A DNA stretch of 58,459 bases, taken from Myxococcales bacterium. GTDB lineage: Bacteria; Myxococcota_A; Polyangia; Palsa-1104; SHYY01. Made by a program: the position numbers and the translations under genes. The notes under the pieces are model-generated. The model was not told where the DNA came from. It saw nothing but the letters and a program-made list of their open reading frames with translations, and searched no databases. The stretch lies in contig SHYY01000014.1 in NCBI GenBank assembly GCA_009692555.1, positions 1-58,459 on the forward strand, given 5' to 3'. Shown here one piece after another: positions 43,283-53,759 of this stretch; position 1 is the first letter of the stretch, and each line of letters begins with the position of its first letter.

Positions 43283-44818
43283 ATGCGGGCCCGCCACGTA
43301 GCGACGCGGTTCCTGGCGACGGCGCTGGTCCTGCTCGCGGCCGGCGGCTGCAGGACCCGACCGTGGGAGCTGTCGGACGATCCGCCGCCCGTTGACGGTG
43401 GACTTGGCGACCGCACGATCTCCGTGGATCTCACGCCGCCGGTCCTCACCGCCACCTGCCGCCAGGACAACCCGAGCAACAAGATCGATCTGCTGTTCCT
43501 GATCGACAACTCGCGCTCGATGGCGGGCATGCAGGCCGAGCTGCGGGCGCGCTTCCCGCAGTTCATCAAGACGTTCACCGATCTCGGCAAGGTCGGCACC
43601 TTCGTCGATCTCCACATCGGCGTGGTCACCAGTGACTACGGCGCCGGACCCGTGCCCGCTCGCGGCTGTCAGGCGTCGCCGGGCGGGCAGCTGGGGCGGC
43701 TGCAGGCGATCGGCGCCGAGGCGCCCGGGAGCTGCCGGGCGCCCGTCGGTGCCAGCTTCCTGATCTACGACACCAGCACCGGCGGCGGGAACCTGCCGCC
43801 CGGCCAGAGCCTCGCCGAAACGTTCGGCTGCATGGCCTCGGTCGGCACCAACGGCTGTGGCAGCGAGCACGTCCTCGAGGCGGTCTATGCTGCGTTGCAC
43901 AACAAGGAGAACCAGGGCTTCCTGCGCGACGACGCGCTCCTCTCGGTCGTCTTCCTGACCAACGAGGACGACTGCTCCGCGCCCCCCGACACCGACCTGT
44001 TCGACGGGACCAAGCTCGCCCAGTACGGCGCGAACGCGAACTACCGCTGCACGCGCTTCGGGATCGTGTGCGGCAACCCGGCGTCGCCGCCGCCCTACGC
44101 CAAGTCGAACGGCCCGCTTTTAGGCTGCGTCCCGGCGCCGAATCCGGGCGGGGCGGGCCCCGGCAAGCTCTACGACCTCTCGCGCTACATCGATTTCCTG
44201 ACCAAGCCCGCGGCGCAGGGCGGCGTCAAGAAGGACCCGTTCGATGTGGTGCTGCTCGGGATCACCGCGCCGCCAACGCCCGTGGAGGTCATCCTCGCCA
44301 CCAGCTTCGACATGGCCACGGCGCGCTTCAACGAGTGCGCGAAGATCGATCCGAACACCAGCCCGCCCTGCCAGCCGACGCTCCAGCGCTCCTGCCGGCG
44401 CGACGACGCCCTCGGCTTCTACGGCGATCCGGCGGTCCGGGTGAACGCGCTGATCGAGGCGGCGCCGAACCACGGCTTCGCCTCGATCTGCAATCCCGAT
44501 TACGGGCCGGCGATGCAGTCGCTGGCCAGGCTGCTGGTGGCCCAGCTCGGCGAGTGCTGCCTGCCCGACGTGCTCCCGGGCGATCCGAACGACGCCGAAT
44601 GCACCGTCGAGGACGTCACCCTGTTCGCCGACGGCACACAGAGCGTCCGCAAGCTCGCGAAGTGCGGCCCGGGCGTCGCCCTGCCGTGCTGGCGGATCGA
44701 GCGCCGCACCGAGTGCGCGGTCAAGTCGCCGCAGGGCTTCGGCGTGGTGGTCGACCGCGGCGGCGCCCCGGTGCCCGAGCACACCACCAGCCGCGCCAGC
44801 TGCGTCCCCCGTCGCTGA
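43283..44818 (+). CDS. VWA-domain lipoprotein
   Basis: The protein has 511 aa from the ATG at 43283 (AGAGG upstream). The signal MRARHVATRFLATALVLLAA is followed by GG and the lipobox Cys. The von Willebrand A domain has the MIDAS motif LFLIDNSRSMAGMQ (about residues 70-84) and VVFLTNEDDCS at the acidic loop. Many Cys residues (CQASPGGQ, CGNPASPPPYA, CLPDVLPGDPNDAEC) suggest disulfides. This type is common in Myxococcota and probably sits on the outer surface. Function unknown. E2 and E3 lie in tandem upstream. Confidence 0.85.
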   Translation: MRARHVATRFLATALVLLAAGGCRTRPWELSDDPPPVDGGLGDRTISVDLTPPVLTATCRQDNPSNKIDLLFLIDNSRSMAGMQAELRARFPQFIKTFTDLGKVGTFVDLHIGVVTSDYGAGPVPARGCQASPGGQLGRLQAIGAEAPGSCRAPVGASFLIYDTSTGGGNLPPGQSLAETFGCMASVGTNGCGSEHVLEAVYAALHNKENQGFLRDDALLSVVFLTNEDDCSAPPDTDLFDGTKLAQYGANANYRCTRFGIVCGNPASPPPYAKSNGPLLGCVPAPNPGGAGPGKLYDLSRYIDFLTKPAAQGGVKKDPFDVVLLGITAPPTPVEVILATSFDMATARFNECAKIDPNTSPPCQPTLQRSCRRDDALGFYGDPAVRVNALIEAAPNHGFASICNPDYGPAMQSLARLLVAQLGECCLPDVLPGDPNDAECTVEDVTLFADGTQSVRKLAKCGPGVALPCWRIERRTECAVKSPQGFGVVVDRGGAPVPEHTTSRASCVPRR

Positions 44819-44835
44819 GGGTCGCTGAGGGCGCG

Positions 44836-46518
44836 CTATTTGCCCCGGTACTGGATCTCCTCGACGTAGTGGCGAGGGCCGCGTGCGTAGCCGAGAGCGA
44901 CCACGCGGTGGGTGTCCCTGGCCACCTCGAACAGGCCGCCGACCGACTCGCGGTAGAACTCCCCGTTCGCCACGTCGGACCAGTTGTCGCGCGCGGCGAG
45001 CGTCTTCGTCACGTCGCGCCACACCGTGCCGGCGCGGTCGAGGTCGAGGCGGTAGAGGCGTGGCGCCGACGGGGCGAGGAGCTTTGCGGTTTCGGGGCGG
45101 GCGAGCGCCTCGGCGAGCTTGCGACAGGCCGTGGGGTCGGTGGCGATGACAATCCCGCCTTCGATCCGCCTCCACGAGAGCGACCACTCGGCGATCAGTG
45201 GCAGCCGCAGAGCGCGCACCGCCGCGGCGCCCGTCCCCTCGTCGGAGAAGGTGAGCGCGCTGCCGGCGCCGGTGACCCGCGGCGCGACCGCGGCGGCCAG
45301 CGCGGCCTCCAGCGCCCTCGGGTCGAGCAGGGCGGGCGCGGCGAGACCGATCGCCACCGCGCCGTGGTGCTCGGCGAAGCCGCCCTTGGCGTGCGAGGGA
45401 TCGATCGCCTCCACCGCCCGGCGTGGCTTGCCGCTCGCGAGGGAGGTGGCGATCGGAGCCGCGTCGCCGGCCTGATCCTCGCGCGCGCCCCGGGGCAAGA
45501 GCCCGGCGATCACCTCCGCCGCACGCCCGGCGTCGACGGGAAACGCGGATGCAAAGGGCGGCGCAGCCGGGAGCGCCAGGGTGGCCGACACCGGATCAGC
45601 CCGGCCGATCTCGACCGCGGCGTCCTCGGTGACGTCGGGACGCTTCCCGGCCGCGTAGAGGTAAATCCTCGTCTCGGCGGTGGTGTCCTCGCCGGGCGAG
45701 AGCGCGATCAGCGCCGAGTCGATGCCGGCGGCGCTCTGCCCACCGAAGATCCAGTAGTCGTCGAAGTAGTGGGTCCCGGTGAGGCGCTTCTGATCCACCC
45801 ACAGCCGGATCGGTGCCCCGCGCGGAGCGGCTGCGAACAGTCCGGCCACGTCCGGGTCGGCGGCCAGCGCGATCGGCTCGGCGCCCGTCGCTGGCGAGGT
45901 GGGGAGCCCGGCTGCGCGCGCCGCCAGCACCAGCGTATCGCGGAAGGCGGCGAGGTCGCTGCCGGCGATCAGCCGATCGCCGACCAGCGCGACCGCGAGC
46001 GGCGTCTTGCCGCGGGCGCCCTCCTTGAGCAGGTACTTGACCCCGCGGTGCTCGCGCGCCGCCAGCTTTCCTCCGGTGCCCTTCTGGCCGAGCAGATCCG
46101 AGCGCCGCGCCTCGTCGGGCTGAAGCTCCATCACCAGCACGAACGAGGTGGAGGGCACGTCGTACATCGCCACCGCCGAGCGGTGCCCGGCGAGCTGCGT
46201 CAGTCGCTCCAGCGACAGGCCGAAGCCCGCCACCTCCTCGAGCTGACCGACGTTCTCGGCGAGCCGGAGGTAGAGCCGGGATTTCTCCAGGTCATGCGCG
46301 GCGCGGCTTCCGTCGAAGCGGCGGTGCAGGCGCGAGGCGCTCCAGCGCTTGAGGAGGAGGCGCAGGTCGTCGAACTCCAGCACCGCCACCGCGCCTTTCG
46401 GCAGAAGCTCGGTGAGGGTCTTCGGCGCGGCGGCGGGGGCGGTGTCGCCGGGAGCGAGGGTGCACAGCGCGCACAGCGCGGCCGGGACCATGAAGGCGGT
46501 GATCCGTCGGGAGCTCAT
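44836..46518 (-). CDS. Exported protein of unknown function (DUF3352-like?), last gene of the TPR operon
   Basis: The protein has 560 aa from the ATG at 46518, which overlaps the upstream TPR stop (ATGA). A signal peptide (about 1-30) precedes LTELLPKGAVAVLEFDDLRL, LAVALVGDRLIAGSDLAAFRD and DRAGTVWRDVTKTLAARDNW. The alternating strand/helix pattern and the 'level of protection' style opening recall DUF3352 proteins, but this is tentative. No catalytic motif is visible. Probably periplasmic. Confidence 0.65.
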   Translation of the reverse strand: MSSRRITAFMVPAALCALCTLAPGDTAPAAAPKTLTELLPKGAVAVLEFDDLRLLLKRWSASRLHRRFDGSRAAHDLEKSRLYLRLAENVGQLEEVAGFGLSLERLTQLAGHRSAVAMYDVPSTSFVLVMELQPDEARRSDLLGQKGTGGKLAAREHRGVKYLLKEGARGKTPLAVALVGDRLIAGSDLAAFRDTLVLAARAAGLPTSPATGAEPIALAADPDVAGLFAAAPRGAPIRLWVDQKRLTGTHYFDDYWIFGGQSAAGIDSALIALSPGEDTTAETRIYLYAAGKRPDVTEDAAVEIGRADPVSATLALPAAPPFASAFPVDAGRAAEVIAGLLPRGAREDQAGDAAPIATSLASGKPRRAVEAIDPSHAKGGFAEHHGAVAIGLAAPALLDPRALEAALAAAVAPRVTGAGSALTFSDEGTGAAAVRALRLPLIAEWSLSWRRIEGGIVIATDPTACRKLAEALARPETAKLLAPSAPRLYRLDLDRAGTVWRDVTKTLAARDNWSDVANGEFYRESVGGLFEVARDTHRVVALGYARGPRHYVEEIQYRGK

Positions 46519-49500
46519 CGCTTGCCTCCAGGGAGGGCGGCGGAGGCGGGCCGCCCAGCGGGTGTGACGGAGAGGTCGTCGAGCGCAGCCGTGACGAACA
46601 CGCGGGCGGACCGGGCGCGCGCGGCGTCGACGGTGGCGCGCGCCTCCTTTGCGGTCCGTCTTGTCTCCTCCGACGGGGTGATCCAGGCCGCCACGGCGCG
46701 GTAGAAGGCGAGGCGGGGCAGGTCGGTCGCCTCGGCGGCGGCGGCCGTGGCGCTCTCCAGGAGGCGGCGTCCCTGGTCGCCCGAGAGTAGCGCAAGCTCT
46801 TGTTTTCGCTGGGCGATCAGGTCGTCGATGGCCCGCTCCTCCGCGGCATCGAGCTCGGCCCGGGGGGCGGTGGTGGCGGCGACAAAGCGATCTGCGACCT
46901 GGTCGGCAAGGGCGGCCAGCGCGGCCCTGGGGTGGCCCGCGGCGCGCTCCTCCTCGAGCTGCTGGCGACGGGTTTGTTCGTCGCTGACCCCGAGCGCGCG
47001 CAGCCGTCGCAGGTAGCCGGCCGCCTCGCCATGGCGCCCCCGTTTCACCGCGCGGGTGGCGAGCTCGGCCAGCGCGGTGCGCGGCGCCGCCAGATCGCGC
47101 AGCGCGTCGGTGAGCGCCTGCGTCCCCGGGTCGCCCGCGAACGCGGCGCGTCCGAGGGCGAGCGGCTCGTCTTGCGCCTTCACCGAGGCGCTGGCCAGCG
47201 CATCCGCCGCACCGCCGACCCGTGCCCGCCCAAGCTCTCCCAAAAGCAGCGCAGCGCCGCGCCGCACCGAGGTCTCGACCGCCCGGTCGCCGATCAGCGA
47301 CGCGGCGAGGGTCACCGCCCGGTCCGGGGTCCCGGCGTCGCGCTCGCCCCGGGCCAGCGCGAGCAGGTTCTCGCCATCGCGAGGGAGGATCTCGGCCAGC
47401 CGGCGGCGCAGATCGATCGCCAGGGGAGCGAGCTTCCAGGTCTCGGCGCAGGCCGCGGCGAGGCGCCACGCCTCCTCGTCGTCGAGGCGGCGGACCACCA
47501 GGCGCTTCAGGATCAGCGTAGCTTCGTCGCGGCGGCCCTGATGCATCCGCGCGTCGGCCAGCCCGACCTCGTCGGCGGCGCCGTGGCCCGCCCGCGCGAC
47601 CCTCGCCCCGTAGAGGTCGGCGCGCACCTCCCACTCGACGGGCGATGCGAGTTCGTGGAGGAGGTCGGCCGCGGCGGTGCGGTCCTCGTCGCTGGAGCCC
47701 TGCTTCTGCGTCCACGCGCGAAGATCGGCGATGGCGCGCGCCTTCTCGCCCTTGCCGGCCCGAGCGCGTGCCCGGGCGAGCACCGCCCAGCGCGGCAGCG
47801 GCTGATCCCCGAGCGCCTTTTGCGCGCCGTCGACCGCGTCGAGCGTGGCATCGAAGTGCCGCTCGGCGATTCCCCACGCGGCGAGCGCCTCCCGCCAGTC
47901 CCCGTCGGTGGCGCGGGCCAGACCCATCCGCAGGTAAGGCTCGAAGGCGTCGCGTTCGAGCAGCGCATTGCCGCGCGTGCCGACCATCAGCTCGAGCAGC
48001 GGGAGGTCCTTCCAGCCCGACTTGTCGAGCAGCGAACGGAGGTACTTCTCCCACTCCGAGCCCGATGCCCGCGACGGGAACGCCTGCCCGAGGACCCACA
48101 AGTCGCCTCCTGCCTCGCTGGCGCCGCGCTTCGTCCAGCCAGCCGCGAGGTGGGCGGCGAAAGGAGCGCGTGCCTCCTCGACCAGACCGGCGGCCATCAC
48201 CAGATCGAAGCGGCTGCGGTGGGCGCGATCGGTCGCCCGCTTGCCGAGGACGCGATCCCAGGTGGCGAGCGCCCGCTTGCGATCGCCCGCCGCGAGCAGC
48301 GCCCGCGCGAGGTGATCGATCGCCCGGACGTCGCCGGGCTTGAGCTGCAGCGCGTGCTCGAAGGCCGCCTCGGCGGCGCGGTGGTCGGTGATCCGCTCCA
48401 GGGAATCGCCCTGCTCGACGTAGGCGCCCGCGTCGAGCGGCCGATCCTCCACCGCGGCGGCGTAATAGCGGCGCGCTTCGGCCGGCTGCTGCGACTGCGC
48501 GAGCGCATCCCCGTAGCGCTCCGCGTAGCGGTACCAGCGACGGCCGATGACCTCCTTCTGCTCATCCGGCCGGTGTCCGACCGAGGTGCCGATCGGCGCC
48601 GGAGCGAGGATCTCCGCCAGCAGCTCGCGCGCCCGCGGTCCCGATCCCCCGAGCGCGAGGAGGGCCCCGGCCTGCTTCGCGCTCCGCCAGGCGGGCGTCT
48701 CCGACTGGCCCGCGGCGGCGAGGGCGCGCGTGCCCAGATCAGCGCGCCCATGAGCGAACAGGAAGCTGGTGATCTGTCCGGCGTGCCAGGTGCCCTGGTC
48801 GGCGAGCGCGACCAGCTCCGCCTCGCGCCGCCGGGCGAGCAGGATCTCCAGGTAGCGTGCCACCGCGGGATCGCGGTCCCCGAAGCGCCACTGCAGCGGA
48901 TCGCCGTGGTGCTGGCGACCGACGTACTGCTTCAGTGCCGCCTCCTCGCAGGCGTCGCCCGCGCCCGCGCCGCCCAGGGTCCTGCAGGCGTGCGCCTTCG
49001 CCAGGAGCGCGCTCGGCGAGGCGGCCGGATCTCCGTCGACGGCGCGGACGATCGCGTCCCACTGGCCGGCCTCCGCGAGGTCGCGCACCAGACGATCCGC
49101 GTAGCTCTCGCCGGTGGTTCCACCGAGGCGGCTCCCGCGCTTGTATATCTCGCCCACCACGTCGGGGCGACCCGCGGCGTTGGCGATCCGCGCCATCCGC
49201 TCGATCCCCTCGTCGCCCTGCGCGCGCTCGCGCACCTGGTCGATGAAGCGGCGGGCATCGCCGTCGCTGGCGAACTGGGCGACCGCCTTCGGGAGCGCGT
49301 CGCCGGCGGCGTCGTGGCAGGCATCGGCGGTGGTGCTGGCGCGCCAGGGCTCGCTGTTGCCCTCCACGCCCGCCTCGGCGCGGGCGCGCTCCTCGAGCGT
49401 GAGCAGGGCCCGGAAGGCCTCCTGCCCCTTGCCCGCGCGCACCGCGAGGCGGGCGTAGGCACCGGCCTCGTTGCGTCCGAGCGATTGCGCGTGGAGATCC

Positions 49501-52500
49501 TTGCGCGCCTTGTCGATCCCCTGGGCGGCGAGACCGTGCGCCTCGTCGACCAGCCCCGCCCGATCGAGCAGCTCGGCGGCGCGGAACCAGGGGGACGGAT
49601 CGGCCGGGTCGCCCTCCACCAGCCGCTTCACCGCAGCGATCGCCTCGGGCCGCTTGCCGGCGCGGGCGAGCATCGTCGCCTCCGAGCCGGCCCACTTTGG
49701 ATCGTGATCGGTCAGCTCCCACAGGCGGTGGTAGGCCACCGCCGCGCTGGCCGCGTCGCCGGCGCGCGCGAAGGCCTCGGCGCGCTCGGTGCCGAGGTCG
49801 ATCCGGTCGGGCGAGATCAGCAGGGCATCGCCGAGGCGTGCCGCGGCCGTGGACGGGTCGCCGGAGAGGTCGGCCAGCACCGCCAGCACCACCGGCCAGC
49901 GGTGGTCGCGCGCCGAGGTCGCCGCGGTCTTCGTGTAGTAGGCGGTCACCCGCGCCAACAGATTGTGCAGCGCAGCATAGGCGTGGAGCGCGGCGATCTC
50001 GCTCCGCTCCTCGGGGCGGCGATTGACGATCTCGATCCACTGATCGACCGCCTCGCGGGGACGCCCCGCCTGGTCGAGCCGCTCGCGCAGCGCGTGGCGG
50101 AGGTCGGCGATCAGCGCCCGCTTCACGTCGTCGGAGTCGGCGCGCTTCCTGGCCGCCTGGATCTGCGCCTCGTAGAGCGCGACCGCCTGGTCGCGCTGGC
50201 CGCGCTGCCAGAGGGCGTCGGCCACCGGCCGCACGAAGCGCAGCGCTCCCGGGTGCGGATCGAGCAGGGCGCGCCCCAGACGCTCCGCGTCGTCGAGCTT
50301 GCCGTGGGCGAGCTGCCAGCCGACCACCTCGAGGCGGAGATCGATCTGCCGGGGGCCGGTCGCCTTGTCGGCGGCGGTGGCGCGGGCGGCGATCGCCTCG
50401 TCGGCGCGCTTGCGCTTCCACAGGAAGTCGGCGTGGGCGATCCGGGCCTCCACCGCCTCGTCGCGGTCGTCCTCGCCGCCTGCGTCGAGGCGGTCGATCA
50501 GCGCCTTCAGCTCGCGCTCGGCGTCGGCGTCGCGGCGGTCTTCCACCAGCGCATCGACCAGCGGGTAGACGTACGAGGGTGCGCCCTTCCCGAGCGCGGC
50601 CTCGCGCGAGAGCGCCGCGATCAGGACGGCGTGCGCCTCCCCGTCGCCGCGCGCATCCGCCGCGATCCGCTGGAGCAGGCGCGGGTCCGTGGTGCGGGCC
50701 GCTTCCGCCGCCAGGAGGACCCGGCGCGCTGCGAGGTCCCCGTCGGTAGCGAGCCAGGCCGCGTAGCCGAGCACCGCGCGCCCGTCGCCCGCCTTGGCCT
50801 GCGCCTTCCACGCCTTGTCCACCGACGCCGCGAGCTTCTTTCGCCCGGCGAGGTGCTTCAGCCGCGCCAGCGCCGCCTCCTCGCCGCCCTGCTCGCCGTA
50901 GTTGCCCTCGGGTTCGGGCTGCCAGCCGCCCTCCTCGCCCTCCAGGTCGCCGCGCTGCTCGTCCGAGGGCGGGGTGCGCGGGCGCGCGTCGAGCTTCTGC
51001 GCGGCGATCACGATCCGCACGTACTCGGCGATCGCGGACGGATAGTCCTTCCGCGACTCGTAGACCGCGGCGAGCTTCTCGGCGAAGCGCAGCGGGTCGC
51101 CCGAGCGCTTGCGGGCGCGGCCGATCGATTCGGCGGCGGCGTCGAAGTGGAAGTAGTCCCAGTCGATCGAGGCGAGGCGGAGGTAGGCCTCCGGATCGCT
51201 GGGCCGCATCGCCACGATGCGCTCGTAGAAGCGCTTGCGCCCCTCGTCGTACTGGCCGGCCTCGGAGAGGTAGTCGCCCGCCTCGGTGGCGACGCTCTCG
51301 TCGGCGGGGAAGAGCTTCGTCAGGCCGTCGAGCAACTCGGCAGCGCGCTGGGCGGCTCCGCGCGCGGAGGGCCGGGCGAGCGCGCGCCATAGCGCGGCGT
51401 GCCTTCGGGCGAGGGCGACGTCGCCCGGAAAATCGCTGCACAGCGCGGCCAGGATCGGCTCCGCCTCCTCCTGGCGCGAGAGGAAGACGAGGCCCGATGC
51501 GGCGACCTGCCGCTCGACCACGTTGGCTCCCTTGCCGAGGCGTGCGACGGTGGCGTCGAGGGTGGTCGACTCGGCCAGCTCGCGCAGCAGTCGTGCCCGC
51601 AAGTCTTTGTTATAGAAGGCGAATCTCTTGATGTACTTGCCCGCCCGGGCGCCTCGATCGTTGCGGTCGTGGAAGGCGATCAGCTTGAGCGCGAAGCGCT
51701 GATCGAGCGGGAAGCGATCGAGCGCGTGCTGGTAGATCGCCTCGTAGAAGGCATGGCTGTCCAGCTCGTCGCGCCGCCAGTCGACCAGCGCATCGAGGTA
51801 CGACACCGCGACCTCGTCGTCGAAGCCGGCCAGGAGCCGCTCGGTGAGATCGCGGAACGCCTGCTTGCCCTTGTGGCGGAGGTGCCAGCGCGCGAGGCGG
51901 TCGTACCACGCCGTGGTGGGGAAGCGCTTGACGCCCTCCTGGTAGACCTTCAGCTCCTCGTCGAACAGGTTGTGGCGTGCGGTGTGCTCGAGGAAGCGGT
52001 CGTAGAGCGTCGGATCGCCCGGGTGCCGCGCGATCTCGGCCCAGAAGAGGCGCACCACCTCCACCTGCTTCTTGTCGCGCTCCCAGGCGCCGGTGAAGGC
52101 GCGCAGCGTCGCGTCGTACTCGCGGGCGTCGCCGCGCCGGGCCGACTCGTCCAGGAGGCGCTGGTAGCAGGTCCGCCCCGCGCCGGATCCGGTGGATCGC
52201 CAGTGCGAGTCGCAGCCGTCGCGCCCGACGGTGAAGTAGGCCTTGTCCTTCGGGAAGGCGCGGGCGAAGTCGTCGCACAGGCGGATCGCGTCGGCGTCGT
52301 CGCGGTAGGCGCGCCGGAAGTGGAGCAGCTCGCGGGTCAGCGCGGCGGTGTAGCGCGACTTCGGGGCCGTTTTTTTGAGCTCGGCGAGCACCGACGCGGC
52401 GCGCGCGCCGTTGCCGTAGGCGGCCTGGACGCGATCGAGATCCTGCGCCGCGCCGGAGCGGGCGCCGTTGAAGATCAGCGAGGCGAGGCCGCCTGCCACC

Positions 52501-53759
52501 GACGGTCCGGAGGCGACGTGACGGAGATCGAAGCCGTCGAGCGGGCCGAGCGGGGTGAGGCCGGTGCGGCCGAGATCGCCCTGCAGGAGCGCGAGGCCGA
52601 GCTCGCCGAGCGCCTCATCGCGCGTGGCATCGGGGGCGGCCTTGCGGAACGCCTCGTAGAGGATCGGCACCGCCTCGGCGGGCGCCCCCAGGGTGGCGTA
52701 GAGGCGGGCGCGGAGGATCAGCTCCCCCGTCGGTGCGGCCTGCGCCGCCGCGTGGTCGAGCACCTTCTTGGCCTGATCGCGATCGCCGGCGTGGACGTGG
52801 AGGTGGACCAGCAGCGCGAGGTCGAAGCCGGCGATCCGGCCGGCCCGCGCCTTGGCGGAGAGGGCGCGCTTCACCTCGCGCTCGCGCCCGATCCGCTTCA
52901 GGAGATCGAGGTAGTCGTCGTAGATCCCGTCGCTGTCGCGGGCGGCGATGCTGGCTGGCGCGGGGTCGCGGGAGAGCAGGGCGCGGTAGACCGCCTCGGC
53001 CTTGTCCGGCTCGCGGCGCGACTCCGCCACGGAGGACTCGATCTGCGCGAAGTAGCGCAGCTCGCCCGGGAAGCGCTTGCGGTAGCGCGCGACCTCGGCC
53101 AGCGCGGGGCCTTGCCGCTCGGCGGCGAGGAAGCCATCGATGTGGCGGCGGAGGTAGCTCGGATCGTCCGGGTAGAGCTCGACGATCAGGCGGTCGTACT
53201 TCGCGGGATCGATCCCCGGCCCGGCGTGCGCGGCGGCGCTGCCCTGGGCCCGCTGCCAGGTGATGCGGAGGGCGTTCTTCCCGTCGCTGGTGGCGGCCGC
53301 ACCGATGCCGCCGACGGTCGCCGACCGCTGCGCATCGGCCAGTCGATCGAGCGTGAGCAGCTCGTTCTTCGGATCGTTGCGATCGGCGTAGAAGTCGGCG
53401 AGCTGGGTGAGCGCCCAGGGCGCGCCGAGGGAGATCTGGACCGCCGCCTTGTAGGCCGTCTCCGCGGCGCTGACATCGCCGGTGGCGTAGCAGGCGCGCC
53501 CGAGGTAGCGCTGCACCGCCGCCACCTGCGGGAAGCGCTTCGCCACGTCGTCCATCTTCGCTTTGGCCACGCCGGCGGGCCTCGGGGCGAGCGCCTGTTC
53601 GCCGAGCAGCGGAACCTCCTCGACCAGCGCCTCGCGCATCGCCTGCCGCGCGTCCTCGGGGATGGTGCCCCCCTGGAACTCCTCCAGCGCCGGTTCGGCC
53701 AGCGCCAGCGACGGGAACAGAAGGATCAGCAGCGCCCAGCGTCTCATCCGCGTTCTCAT
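46515..53759 (-). CDS. Giant periplasmic TPR-repeat protein
   Basis: The protein has 2,414 aa. The start at 53759 overlaps the VIT/VWA stop (ATGA) and gives MRRWALLILLFPSLALAEP as signal peptide. Almost the whole length consists of helix-turn-helix TPR-like repeats; clear units are ARRYYAAAVEDRPLDAGAYV and AEAAFEHALQLKPGDVRAID (about residues 1760-1860) and others at about 860-960. A Glu/Gly-rich break lies near residue 930. Such solenoids assemble multi-protein complexes. No catalytic motif is seen. It is the largest gene of the operon. Confidence 0.85.
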   Translation of the reverse strand: MRTRMRRWALLILLFPSLALAEPALEEFQGGTIPEDARQAMREALVEEVPLLGEQALAPRPAGVAKAKMDDVAKRFPQVAAVQRYLGRACYATGDVSAAETAYKAAVQISLGAPWALTQLADFYADRNDPKNELLTLDRLADAQRSATVGGIGAAATSDGKNALRITWQRAQGSAAAHAGPGIDPAKYDRLIVELYPDDPSYLRRHIDGFLAAERQGPALAEVARYRKRFPGELRYFAQIESSVAESRREPDKAEAVYRALLSRDPAPASIAARDSDGIYDDYLDLLKRIGREREVKRALSAKARAGRIAGFDLALLVHLHVHAGDRDQAKKVLDHAAAQAAPTGELILRARLYATLGAPAEAVPILYEAFRKAAPDATRDEALGELGLALLQGDLGRTGLTPLGPLDGFDLRHVASGPSVAGGLASLIFNGARSGAAQDLDRVQAAYGNGARAASVLAELKKTAPKSRYTAALTRELLHFRRAYRDDADAIRLCDDFARAFPKDKAYFTVGRDGCDSHWRSTGSGAGRTCYQRLLDESARRGDAREYDATLRAFTGAWERDKKQVEVVRLFWAEIARHPGDPTLYDRFLEHTARHNLFDEELKVYQEGVKRFPTTAWYDRLARWHLRHKGKQAFRDLTERLLAGFDDEVAVSYLDALVDWRRDELDSHAFYEAIYQHALDRFPLDQRFALKLIAFHDRNDRGARAGKYIKRFAFYNKDLRARLLRELAESTTLDATVARLGKGANVVERQVAASGLVFLSRQEEAEPILAALCSDFPGDVALARRHAALWRALARPSARGAAQRAAELLDGLTKLFPADESVATEAGDYLSEAGQYDEGRKRFYERIVAMRPSDPEAYLRLASIDWDYFHFDAAAESIGRARKRSGDPLRFAEKLAAVYESRKDYPSAIAEYVRIVIAAQKLDARPRTPPSDEQRGDLEGEEGGWQPEPEGNYGEQGGEEAALARLKHLAGRKKLAASVDKAWKAQAKAGDGRAVLGYAAWLATDGDLAARRVLLAAEAARTTDPRLLQRIAADARGDGEAHAVLIAALSREAALGKGAPSYVYPLVDALVEDRRDADAERELKALIDRLDAGGEDDRDEAVEARIAHADFLWKRKRADEAIAARATAADKATGPRQIDLRLEVVGWQLAHGKLDDAERLGRALLDPHPGALRFVRPVADALWQRGQRDQAVALYEAQIQAARKRADSDDVKRALIADLRHALRERLDQAGRPREAVDQWIEIVNRRPEERSEIAALHAYAALHNLLARVTAYYTKTAATSARDHRWPVVLAVLADLSGDPSTAAARLGDALLISPDRIDLGTERAEAFARAGDAASAAVAYHRLWELTDHDPKWAGSEATMLARAGKRPEAIAAVKRLVEGDPADPSPWFRAAELLDRAGLVDEAHGLAAQGIDKARKDLHAQSLGRNEAGAYARLAVRAGKGQEAFRALLTLEERARAEAGVEGNSEPWRASTTADACHDAAGDALPKAVAQFASDGDARRFIDQVRERAQGDEGIERMARIANAAGRPDVVGEIYKRGSRLGGTTGESYADRLVRDLAEAGQWDAIVRAVDGDPAASPSALLAKAHACRTLGGAGAGDACEEAALKQYVGRQHHGDPLQWRFGDRDPAVARYLEILLARRREAELVALADQGTWHAGQITSFLFAHGRADLGTRALAAAGQSETPAWRSAKQAGALLALGGSGPRARELLAEILAPAPIGTSVGHRPDEQKEVIGRRWYRYAERYGDALAQSQQPAEARRYYAAAVEDRPLDAGAYVEQGDSLERITDHRAAEAAFEHALQLKPGDVRAIDHLARALLAAGDRKRALATWDRVLGKRATDRAHRSRFDLVMAAGLVEEARAPFAAHLAAGWTKRGASEAGGDLWVLGQAFPSRASGSEWEKYLRSLLDKSGWKDLPLLELMVGTRGNALLERDAFEPYLRMGLARATDGDWREALAAWGIAERHFDATLDAVDGAQKALGDQPLPRWAVLARARARAGKGEKARAIADLRAWTQKQGSSDEDRTAAADLLHELASPVEWEVRADLYGARVARAGHGAADEVGLADARMHQGRRDEATLILKRLVVRRLDDEEAWRLAAACAETWKLAPLAIDLRRRLAEILPRDGENLLALARGERDAGTPDRAVTLAASLIGDRAVETSVRRGAALLLGELGRARVGGAADALASASVKAQDEPLALGRAAFAGDPGTQALTDALRDLAAPRTALAELATRAVKRGRHGEAAGYLRRLRALGVSDEQTRRQQLEEERAAGHPRAALAALADQVADRFVAATTAPRAELDAAEERAIDDLIAQRKQELALLSGDQGRRLLESATAAAAEATDLPRLAFYRAVAAWITPSEETRRTAKEARATVDAARARSARVFVTAALDDLSVTPAGRPASAALPGGKR

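Noticed and set aside
46800..51392. 1,530-codon + strand frame opposite the TPR gene
   Set aside because: Low-complexity Arg/Ala/Gly/Leu composition with no recognisable fold; the minus-strand TPR protein has a signal peptide and coupled neighbours.
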